DNA of 13,597 nucleotides, from the NCBI GenBank assembly GCA_049699975.1, contig JBNAWB010000094.1, forward strand, positions 1-13,597. The letters are read 5' to 3'. Source of the stretch: CAZAGD01 sp049699975 (GTDB taxonomy: Bacteria; Desulfobacterota; SM23-61). The number at the start of each line of letters is the position of its first letter. Within the stretch, counting starts at the first letter, position 1. A model generated the notes under the pieces. That model saw only the letters and a list, made by a program, of their open reading frames with translations. It did not search any database and was not told the origin of the DNA. Positions 1-6,328 of this stretch are shown piece after piece. Made by a program: the position numbers and the translations under genes.

Positions 1-49
1 AAAGGTGGGTAAGAAGGAAATAAGCAATTCCCGGCCGATTTTAATTTCG

Positions 50-96
50 CCTCTTCCCCTCCCGCCTGTCTCCTGCTGGACTGATCGACGGTCAGA
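50..96. repeat. Left copy of a two-block inverted repeat shared with the right end
   Basis: Two blocks recur in reverse complement at the right edge of the window. Block A (50-68, pyrimidine-rich, ending CTCCCGCCTG) matches the complement of 13579-13597 at 17 of 19 positions. Block B (82-96, TGATCGACGGTCAGA) matches the complement of 13542-13556 at all 15. The blocks are 13 nt apart here and 22 nt apart in the right copy, so they are separate modules rather than one rigid element. Block B is itself an imperfect dyad (TGATCG-A-CGGTCA with one T/G mismatch), so it could be a protein-binding site or a small hairpin. It lies just upstream of the por promoter. Function unknown. Confidence 0.55.
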
Positions 97-107
97 GCAT
101 TCTTAAA

Positions 108-137
108 TTGACACTATTTTTTAGCCTATGTTATATT
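108..137 (+). promoter_or_regulatory. Sigma70-type promoter of the por operon
   Basis: A perfect -35 box TTGACA (108-113) is followed after 18 nt by TATATT (132-137), or after 17 nt by TTATAT (131-136). Transcription would begin near 144, giving a leader of about 46 nt that ends in the GAGGAG ribosome binding site at 178-183. It is the only strong promoter seen ahead of porG. Assigned by consensus match only. Confidence 0.65.
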
Positions 138-189
138 CACAAAGGAATTTAAAGTGACTCTGGAAAAAAGAAAATTTGAGGAGTAAAAG

Positions 190-738
190 ATGATCGAAAT
201 CAGGTTTCACGGCCGAGGTGGGCAGGGCGCGGTAATTGCTTCCAAAATCTTGGCGGCGGCTTTGTTCCGGGAAGGGAAATATGTGCAAGCTTTTCCTGCT
301 TTTGGTGCAGAGCGGAGAGGGGCTCCGGTGGCTGCCTTCACCCGCTTTGATAATAAGCCGATTACGCGCCGTTCTCAAGTTTATGAGCCAAACCACGTCA
401 TCGTCTTAGATGAGCCCATTATCGACTTAGTGGATGTAACGGCCGGTTTAAAAAAAGGAGGATGGATTCTAATAAATACACCGAAGCTCCCCGGAGATTT
501 TGCCCAATTTGCGGTCTACCGAGTAGCTACCGTAGATGCCAATCAAATTGCTGAAGAAAACGGGTTGGGTACCCCTACCTCACCGGTAGTAAATACAGTT
601 ATCTTAGGTTCCTTAGCGAAGGTTACTGGTTTGGTGCAATTGAAGTCTATAATCGAAGGGATTAAAGATTATGTCCCAGTGAAAGTTGAAGCCAATATAG
701 CGGCTGCTAAAGCAGCTTTTGAAAAGACGCGCTCATGA
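190..738 (+). CDS. porG: Pyruvate:ferredoxin oxidoreductase, gamma subunit
   Basis: The 182-residue product is the gamma subunit of a multi-subunit 2-oxoacid:ferredoxin oxidoreductase, the cytoplasmic enzyme that converts pyruvate and CoA to acetyl-CoA, CO2 and reduced ferredoxin. Family hallmarks are the N-terminal [16 protein letters not shown] segment (residues 7-22) and FGAERRGAP near residue 38, followed by the usual conserved pattern to the end. The length fits stand-alone PorG/PorC proteins (about 180 residues). The ATG at 190 follows GAGGAG by 6 nt. It is the first gene of the operon and lies 25 nt before the flavoprotein gene. The pyruvate assignment comes from porA and porB. Another 2-oxoacid is possible but less likely. 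Confidence 0.93.
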
Positions 739-763
739 CCTATTTTTTAATATGAGGAAGAAA

Positions 764-2542
764 ATGAAAAAAAGATCAGTTAAAAAAATATCGAAAAAAC
801 CTTTGTCCAAAAAACCTGCTCATGACTTTTCTTTACCGCCCATGTCTATTTCTTTTTCTCCTTCTTTAGCCATTAAGACTGGTACTTGGCGTTATCTCAC
901 GCCGGCGTATGTCAACAAACTAGCTCCTTGTAGTGAAGCTTGTCCGGCCGGGGAAGACGTAGAAGCTGTCCTGGCCTTGGCCGGCGAAGGAAAATTTTGG
1001 GAAGCCTGGGAAAAAATAGTACAAGAAAACCCTTTACCCCGGATCTGCGGGCGCGTTTGTTTCCATCCCTGTGAAACCTCCTGTAACCGCAAAGAATTCG
1101 ATGAACCGACTTCCATCAATGCCCTGGAGCGCTTTCTGGGGGATTATGCTTATCAAAGGGGAGCAAAAATCCCTATGCCCCAAGAGCAGAGATCAGAAAA
1201 AATCGCTATCATCGGTTCGGGACCGGCTGGCCTTTCCTGTGCTTATCACTTGGCCCGTCTGGGTTATAATGTTAATATTTTTGAAGCCCAACCTCAACTT
1301 GGGGGCATGCTCCGCTATGGAATTCCTGCCTATCGTCTGCCTAAAGAGGTACTCGATCAAGAGATTGAAAACATTCTTTCTTTAGGGGTGGTCTGGCGCA
1401 CGAATTCCTCTTTGGGCCGAGACTTTACTTGGGAAGATCTTAAAAGTTTCGACGCCATTTTCTTAGCCACCGGCGCTTGGCAAAGTTTAAAATTACGAAT
1501 TCCAGGAGAAGAAAGTGACGGGGTGATCTCTGGGCTTGAATTCCTTAAAAAAATTAATACTGGTCAAGAAATATCGCTGGGAGAAAGGGTGGCGGTAATT
1601 GGCGGAGGGAATACGGCCCTGGATGTGGCGCGGGCTGCTCGGCGCTTAGGTGCTAAACCTTTGCTCATCTATCGCCGCACTAAAGCAGAAATGCCCGCTT
1701 TTGCAGAGGAAATTGCGGAGGCTGAAGAGGAAGGAATTGAGTTTATCTTTTTAGCTTCTCCTTTAAAAATAATTTCCGAAAACGGAAAAGTTAAAGGCTT
1801 AGAATGCCTTAAAAATACGCTTGGCCCTCCAGGGAAAGATGGTCGCCCAGAACCACAACCGATTGCTAATTCCAACTTCCTCTTAGAAGTGGAGACGGTA
1901 ATTCCGGCAATTGGCGAGATTCCGGATTTTTCTTTTCTACCCCCAGATTTAGAAAGGACTCCCACTTCTTTAAAAATAAAGGAAACTGGGGCGACCAACC
2001 TGCCCCGCGTTTTTGCCGGCGGAGATATTATACCTCAGCCACGCACCGTAGCTTATGCTATTGGCTCAGGTAAGAAAGCAGCGTTAGTAATTGATGCCAC
2101 CTTAAAAGGAAAAGAGATAGAAGAGGCGCTTTGCTCTGCTCGCTGGGGAGAGAAGGGTGGCCTTTCCATGGCTCTTTACTTGACTGGTCGGCAAGACGAA
2201 GTCCCCCGCCAGGTAGTGAGATTTGCGGACCTAAATACTGCTTATTTTCAGCATCAAAGCCGATCCGTTAAAGAAAAGCTTCCGGCCCCCGAGCGCATCC
2301 TTAATTTTGCCGAAGTGAACTTGGGCCTTAACCAAGATAAAGCCCTCCTGGAGGCGAAGAGGTGTTTTAATTGTGGAGTCTGTAACCTTTGTCATAATTG
2401 CTACTTGTTCTGCCCAGATTTAGCTATTTCCGCTCGACCTGATAAGCAGGGTTACGAAATAAATCTTGAATATTGCAAGGGATGTTGTATCTGCGTTGTC
2501 GAGTGCCCCCGCGGCGCTATCTCGGTGGAGGTGAAGAAATGA
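764..2542 (+). CDS. GltD-like FAD/NAD(P)H oxidoreductase fused to a PorD-type 2[4Fe-4S] ferredoxin
   Basis: This 592-residue fusion probably carries electrons between NAD(P)(H) and the iron-sulfur clusters of the pyruvate oxidoreductase. Residues 1-20 are a lysine-rich tail. Residues 50-130 form the GltD/NfnL-type Fe-S domain with C56, C60, C95, C99, C103 and C107. The FAD fold starts at IAIIGSGPAGLSCAY (147-161). The NAD(P)H fold starts at VAVIGGGNTALDVARAARR (276-294), and the FAD-closing motif is FAGGDIIPQPRTVAYAIGSG (417-436). The C-terminus (534-581) has two CxxCxxCxxxCP ferredoxin motifs (C540/543/546/550 and C571/574/577/581) plus extra cysteines 534, 537 and 575. The start at ATG 764 follows an AGGA; an upstream TTG at 719 would overlap porG and has no good ribosome site. 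No separate porD exists here, so the tail presumably replaces it. It is not a glutamate synthase subunit: no gltB lies nearby. Confidence 0.87.
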   Translation: MKKRSVKKISKKPLSKKPAHDFSLPPMSISFSPSLAIKTGTWRYLTPAYVNKLAPCSEACPAGEDVEAVLALAGEGKFWEAWEKIVQENPLPRICGRVCFHPCETSCNRKEFDEPTSINALERFLGDYAYQRGAKIPMPQEQRSEKIAIIGSGPAGLSCAYHLARLGYNVNIFEAQPQLGGMLRYGIPAYRLPKEVLDQEIENILSLGVVWRTNSSLGRDFTWEDLKSFDAIFLATGAWQSLKLRIPGEESDGVISGLEFLKKINTGQEISLGERVAVIGGGNTALDVARAARRLGAKPLLIYRRTKAEMPAFAEEIAEAEEEGIEFIFLASPLKIISENGKVKGLECLKNTLGPPGKDGRPEPQPIANSNFLLEVETVIPAIGEIPDFSFLPPDLERTPTSLKIKETGATNLPRVFAGGDIIPQPRTVAYAIGSGKKAALVIDATLKGKEIEEALCSARWGEKGGLSMALYLTGRQDEVPRQVVRFADLNTAYFQHQSRSVKEKLPAPERILNFAEVNLGLNQDKALLEAKRCFNCGVCNLCHNCYLFCPDLAISARPDKQGYEINLEYCKGCCICVVECPRGAISVEVKK

Positions 2543-3693
2543 AGAAGTTACTAACAGGAAATTCGGCGGTCTCCCACGCCGTCATGCTGGCGCGGGTGCA
2601 AGTAATTTCCGCTTACCCTATTACTCCCCAGACTACAATTGTGGAAGAACTTTCGGAATTTGTGGCTGACGGACGACTAAAAGCCAAGTTTATTAGAGTA
2701 GAGTCTGAGCATTCGGCCTTAGCCTCGGTAGCGGCGGCCTCAGCCGCCGGGGTCCGAGTATTCACGGCTACCTCCTCCCATGGCTTAGCCTATATGCATG
2801 AAATGTTGCATTGGACTTCTGGTTCCCGTCTACCCGTAGTGATGGTTAATGCTAACCGCGCCATAGGTGCCCCTTGGAACATCTGGTGTGACCATAGCGA
2901 CAGCCTATCCCAGCGAGACACGGGATGGATTCAACTTTATTGCCAGAGCGCTCAAGAAGCTTTGGATACCGTAATTCAAGGTTATCGTATAGCTGAAGAA
3001 GTGCTCTTGCCCGTGATGATCTTGGAAGACGGGTTTTTCCTTTCCCATACTTCCGAAAATGTGGATGTTCCGGAGCAAAAAGAAGTAGATGCTTTTTTGC
3101 CTCCCTTCCAACCCCGTTATAAACTTGATCCCCAAGAGCCGCACACTTTTAACATTATGGCTGACCCTACCAAATTTATTTCTTTTAAATTCGCTGCTCA
3201 AAAAGCTATGGAAGATGCCCATAAGGTAATCGCCCAAGTTGACCGGGAATTCAAATCTCGCTTTGGCCGGGGTTATGGCAGCATGACCAAAGTAAATTTG
3301 GCAGATGCCGAGGTTGTTTTATTCACTCTGGGGACGGCGGCCAGCACAGCCCTGGAAGTAGTCAAAGAACTGCGCAAACAGGGGAAAAAAGTTGGTCTTT
3401 GCCGTTTGCGTCAATTTCGGCCATTTCCCACCGCAGAAATTTGTCGGGTGTTACAAGAAGTACGGAAAATTGCTGTTTTAGATCGGGACAATTCATTGGG
3501 CGCAGGGGGAATATTAGCTCAAGAACTCAAGGCCGCCCTCTTCGCTTTAGGGCGTCGGCCTAAAGTTTTTGAGTATATAGCTGGTTTGGGTGGTAGAGAT
3601 ATTACTCCCCAGGATATCCAGGAGATTTTTATGAACACTTTGCAGACCCCGCAACCTCCTGCCTCACCTATATGGATAGGAGTGGAGAAGTGA
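2539..3693 (+). CDS. porA: Pyruvate:ferredoxin oxidoreductase, alpha subunit
   Basis: The 384-residue alpha subunit carries the pyrimidine-binding part of the thiamine diphosphate site and contributes to the 2-oxoacid site. Diagnostic stretches are SAYPITPQTT near residue 24, the VESEHSALASVAAASAAGVR region near 54, the SSHGLAYMHE segment and NRAIGAPWNIWCDHSDSLS. This last one is typical of pyruvate enzymes rather than the 2-oxoglutarate type. The C-terminal third is the transketolase C-like domain with RLRQFRPFP and DRDNSLGAGG. The ATG at 2539 overlaps the preceding stop as ATGA and follows GGAGGTG by 5 nt. An upstream in-frame ATG at 2473 would intrude 70 nt into the ferredoxin domain and is rejected. 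The length is normal for the family. Confidence 0.93.
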   Translation: MKKLLTGNSAVSHAVMLARVQVISAYPITPQTTIVEELSEFVADGRLKAKFIRVESEHSALASVAAASAAGVRVFTATSSHGLAYMHEMLHWTSGSRLPVVMVNANRAIGAPWNIWCDHSDSLSQRDTGWIQLYCQSAQEALDTVIQGYRIAEEVLLPVMILEDGFFLSHTSENVDVPEQKEVDAFLPPFQPRYKLDPQEPHTFNIMADPTKFISFKFAAQKAMEDAHKVIAQVDREFKSRFGRGYGSMTKVNLADAEVVLFTLGTAASTALEVVKELRKQGKKVGLCRLRQFRPFPTAEICRVLQEVRKIAVLDRDNSLGAGGILAQELKAALFALGRRPKVFEYIAGLGGRDITPQDIQEIFMNTLQTPQPPASPIWIGVEK

Positions 3694-4568
3694 AGGCGAA
3701 AGATTTAGCCGAAGAATACCTTTTTTCGGGACACGGATTCTGCCCGGGCTGTGCTGTACCTATAGTACTACGCACCGTTTTTCATGTTTTGGGTCAAAAG
3801 ACTATTGTGGTTTTAACTGCCGGCTGCTTTGGGACAAACTCCGGTACTTTTCCTATTTCGCCCATTAATCTACCCGCATATAATACTCCCTTTTCCTCGG
3901 CAGCGGCAGCGGGTTCTGGGGTGCGGGCGGCTTTGGAAATGCTTGGTGATATGGACACAAACGTAGTCGCTATTGCCGGAGATGGGGGAACTTTTGATAT
4001 AGGTTTGCAAGCGCTCTCAGCCGCGGCGGAACGCAATGACGATTTTATATTTATTTGTTACGACAACGAAGCTTATATGAATACGGGTATTCAACGTTCC
4101 TCAGCAACTCCCTGGGGAGCTTGGACGACGACTACGCCGGCTACTAATTTAAAAAACCAGCCTAAGAAAGACATCGCCCAAATTATGGCTGCCCATCGCA
4201 TCCCTTACCTGGCTACAGCTTCTGTAGCTTATCCAGAAGATTTCCAACGTAAAATACAGAAAGCCAAAGAAATCCGCGGATTCAAGTTTATTTATGCTTT
4301 CGCTCCTTGCCCAGTAGGATGGCGTTTTCCCTCTGATTTAACCATCAATTTAGCCCGTTTAGCCGTCCAGACGAAGATATTCCCTCTTTATGAAGTGGAA
4401 AATGGCGAAAAGTATCACCTCAATATTGAGCCCGAAGGGATACCAGTTAAAGAATATTTAAAAATGCAAGGGCGCTTTGCTTTTTTGCGGGAAGGAGACC
4501 TGGAACAAATTCAGGAAAATATTGATCGGGCCTGGCAAAGGCTTTGGCAAAAAATTGCCAGTTCATGA
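3690..4568 (+). CDS. porB: Pyruvate:ferredoxin oxidoreductase, beta subunit
   Basis: The 292-residue beta subunit binds thiamine diphosphate and the proximal [4Fe-4S] cluster. The four expected cluster cysteines are present: C18 and C21 in FCPGC, C46 in TAGCFG and C207 in APCPVGW. The diphosphate/Mg site is GDGGTFDIG (98-106) with YDNEAYMNTGIQRS further on (124-137). The YMNTGIQRSSATP form is characteristic of pyruvate enzymes, so pyruvate is the preferred substrate call. The GTG at 3690 overlaps the porA stop as GTGA and has AGGAG 7 nt upstream. An in-frame ATG at 3672 would add six residues and cannot be excluded. This completes a full gamma-delta-alpha-beta set. Confidence 0.93.
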   Translation: MKAKDLAEEYLFSGHGFCPGCAVPIVLRTVFHVLGQKTIVVLTAGCFGTNSGTFPISPINLPAYNTPFSSAAAAGSGVRAALEMLGDMDTNVVAIAGDGGTFDIGLQALSAAAERNDDFIFICYDNEAYMNTGIQRSSATPWGAWTTTTPATNLKNQPKKDIAQIMAAHRIPYLATASVAYPEDFQRKIQKAKEIRGFKFIYAFAPCPVGWRFPSDLTINLARLAVQTKIFPLYEVENGEKYHLNIEPEGIPVKEYLKMQGRFAFLREGDLEQIQENIDRAWQRLWQKIASS

Positions 4569-4583
4569 TTTAATCCCTCAGTA

Positions 4584-5426
4584 ATGAATTTTATTTTACC
4601 GCTCCTAATTTTTTTACTATCTTTTTTTGTTGGCCCTCTTTGCGCCCAAGAAAGGATAGTTGGGGAAGGAGAGCATAAAGGATTTATCGTCAATGAAGGC
4701 CGGCAGTCTCTTAAAATAGCCGCCATTAAGCCTGGACAGACAATTCAGGTTTTTTTAACTCCTCATTGGCTTACGGAATTTAGCGGCCGAGTGCAATGCC
4801 GTCTGGAAGATGAAAAAGGAGAGCTTTTACGCTCCGCCTTAAGTACTATGGGAGAAAGTACTAAAGAAGAGCCTCTCTTTTTGGAATGGACCTCCAATTC
4901 GCAACCCAAACCCGCGGCTTATTTTATTCACATTTTGGGTAGCGGTGGAGCTTATGGCGGGGAAATATTGGGTACTTATACCCTGCAGATTATTTTATGG
5001 AACCAAAACGATGGCAACTCTGGAACTGATGCTCCCGAGAGCTTTGAAAAAGCCCTTCTTTTACCCATCTCCGAACCTGGCCATTATCTTTTTGAAGAAA
5101 ATTTTATTAGCGGTACGGCTGATTTGCAAGATATTTTTAAAATCCTGGTCAAGCCTAATCACACTCTTACTTTGCAAGCTTTCCCTGCTCAATGGCAGGG
5201 GGCAGGCCACAAAGGAAATCTGCGCTGGGAATTTTTAAACAAATCCCTGAAACTACTTAAAAGTGGAATTTGTGCTTATAACCAGGTCAATCCTTTTACA
5301 GTGAAAATATTTCATCCACGAGTGAAAGGCGAACCCAAACCTGCCCTTTTTTATTTTTCCGTAAAGATTGAGGGCAAGCTAAGTTCCATCTATACCATCC
5401 AGGCGGAAGTTAAAGAGGGTCGATGA
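4584..5426 (+). CDS. Secreted protein with two PPC-like beta-sandwich domains
   Basis: The 280-residue product begins with a clear signal peptide (hydrophobic residues 4-18, likely cleaved after LCA at 19-21, before QE), so it should be exported. The cysteine at 20 lacks a good lipobox (GPLC), so a lipoprotein is unlikely. The mature part reads as two related beta-rich domains, about 24-140 and 150-278. Both contain a K-P-x-(Q/H)-T-(I/L)-x-(V/L) strand pattern (49-56 and 190-197). They are joined by NQNDGNSGTDAPESF (140-154), a linker resembling those before bacterial pre-peptidase C-terminal (PPC) domains. This is a fold-level inference; no catalytic site is visible. It lies 15 nt after porB and overlaps the next gene by 4 nt (ATGA). 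No strong ribosome site precedes its ATG, so translation may depend on coupling to porB. The role next to a cytoplasmic POR is unknown. Confidence 0.68.
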   Translation: MNFILPLLIFLLSFFVGPLCAQERIVGEGEHKGFIVNEGRQSLKIAAIKPGQTIQVFLTPHWLTEFSGRVQCRLEDEKGELLRSALSTMGESTKEEPLFLEWTSNSQPKPAAYFIHILGSGGAYGGEILGTYTLQIILWNQNDGNSGTDAPESFEKALLLPISEPGHYLFEENFISGTADLQDIFKILVKPNHTLTLQAFPAQWQGAGHKGNLRWEFLNKSLKLLKSGICAYNQVNPFTVKIFHPRVKGEPKPALFYFSVKIEGKLSSIYTIQAEVKEGR

Positions 5427-5833
5427 AAGAAAAAGAAGTTCTTTTCAAAAAATTTGGCCATACCTTCCCGGCAGGTACTCTGCTCTTTCAAGAGGGCGAA
5501 GCCTGCAGCGGGATGTTTATGATTATCAAAGGCCAAGTGCGCTTATTCAAAAAAATAGCTCAAGAGGAATTAACCATAGACGTCCTTCGAGATGGAGATT
5601 TTTTTGGCGAAATGGCTTGCTTAATCAATCAACCCCGCACGGTCAACGCCTTGGTGGAAGAAGAAAGCCAGATTCTCTTCATTCAACCCCAATTTTTAGA
5701 TACTTTGTTTCGTGAGTCTCCAGAAATTTGTTTTAAAATCATCACTAATTTAGCCCACCGGCTAAAAAGGGTTTATGAAATTATGGAAAAATTAGTGCTG
5801 GAAAACGCGCAATTGAAAAAAGAGAGCGTATAA
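5423..5833 (+). CDS. Stand-alone cyclic-nucleotide-binding domain protein, copy 1
   Basis: The 136-residue protein consists of one CNBD (Crp-type effector domain) plus a C-terminal helical tail. Visible landmarks are the FPAGTLLFQEGE strand (15-26), IIKGQVRLF (34-42) and the phosphate-binding cassette region FFGEMACLINQPR (60-72) with E63 and R72. The cassette continues R-T-V-N-A rather than the usual R-S/T-A-T-V, so ligand binding may be altered or lost. No helix-turn-helix follows; the chain stops after a charged helix (about 105-136), so it is not a complete Crp/Fnr transcription factor. The ATG overlaps the preceding stop (ATGA), which implies coupling. It is a paralog of the next gene. 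Possible roles are sensing a nucleotide and acting by protein contact, but no target is identifiable. Confidence 0.82.
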   Translation: MKEKEVLFKKFGHTFPAGTLLFQEGEACSGMFMIIKGQVRLFKKIAQEELTIDVLRDGDFFGEMACLINQPRTVNALVEEESQILFIQPQFLDTLFRESPEICFKIITNLAHRLKRVYEIMEKLVLENAQLKKESV

Positions 5834-5838
5834 TCCTG

Positions 5839-6234
5839 ATGAAAAAAGAAGAACACCTTTTCTGGAAATTTGGCAAAGAATTCCCTAAAGGCACGATTCT
5901 TTTTCGGGAAGGCGAGCCAGGAAGGGAAATGTATATTATCCAGAAAGGGAAAGTACAAGTGAGAAAAAGAGTGGGGCCAACAGAAAAGGTGTTAGCTGAG
6001 CTTGGCGAGGGAGAATTTTTTGGGGAAATGGCCTTACTTCTGGGTGCTGAGCGTTCAGCAACGGTCGAGGTAATTGAAGACAGCAGAATTTTGGTTGTCC
6101 AACCGGAAGCTTTTGAATCCCTGTTGAAAAGCAATATAGAAATTGCTCTAAAGATGCTCAAAAAGATGGCTGGAAGACTGCTGGCTCTTGATCAATATTT
6201 TGAATATGTTCTTTTGGAAGAGAAAGGTAAATAA
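5839..6234 (+). CDS. Stand-alone cyclic-nucleotide-binding domain protein, copy 2
   Basis: The 131-residue CNBD protein aligns with its upstream neighbour without gaps through the first 70 or so residues (shared F-x-KFG, FPxGTxLFxEGE, GxFFGEMA). Its phosphate-binding cassette FFGEMALLLGAERSATVEV (60-78) is close to the canonical Crp-type motif, with E63, R72 and S73 in the expected places, so it may bind a cyclic nucleotide. Like copy 1 it has no DNA-binding domain and ends in a charged helix. The ATG lies 5 nt after the stop of copy 1. It is the last gene before the strong terminator at 6286-6322 and so probably closes the por transcript. No cyclase is seen in the window. Confidence 0.84.
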   Translation: MKKEEHLFWKFGKEFPKGTILFREGEPGREMYIIQKGKVQVRKRVGPTEKVLAELGEGEFFGEMALLLGAERSATVEVIEDSRILVVQPEAFESLLKSNIEIALKMLKKMAGRLLALDQYFEYVLLEEKGK

Positions 6235-6285
6235 AAAAGTTTTATAATTTTAAAAAACAATAGAGAAAAGATAGCGGCAAATGCC

Positions 6286-6322
6286 AAAAGGGGTTACCGG
6301 GTTTTGCCCGGTAACCCCTTTT
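6286..6322. terminator. Bidirectional intrinsic terminator between the por operon and groEL
   Basis: A perfect 16-bp stem is formed by AAAAGGGGTTACCGGG (6286-6301) and its exact complement at 6307-6322, with a 5-nt loop TTTTG. The arms end in A4 and T4, extended by TTTATTTATT on the right, so it can act in both directions. It lies 51 nt after the last CNBD gene and 6 nt after the groEL stop, as expected for a terminator shared by convergent operons. Confidence 0.93.
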
Positions 6323-6328
6323 TATTTA

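Noticed and set aside
719..763. Extended TTG start of the flavoprotein gene
   Set aside because: It would overlap porG by 20 nt, uses a rare start codon and has no ribosome site. ATG 764 has AGGA at a sensible distance.
2473..2538. Upstream ATG for porA
   Set aside because: It lies inside the ferredoxin tail of the preceding gene; ATG 2539 overlaps the stop as ATGA and has GGAGGTG.
764..2542. Glutamate synthase small subunit (gltD)
   Set aside because: The GltD similarity is real but the protein has a ferredoxin tail and sits inside a POR operon with no gltB; the glutamate role is not supported.
4584..4646. Lipoprotein signal on the secreted protein
   Set aside because: The sequence before cysteine 20 (GPL) does not fit the lipobox; signal peptidase I cleavage is more likely.
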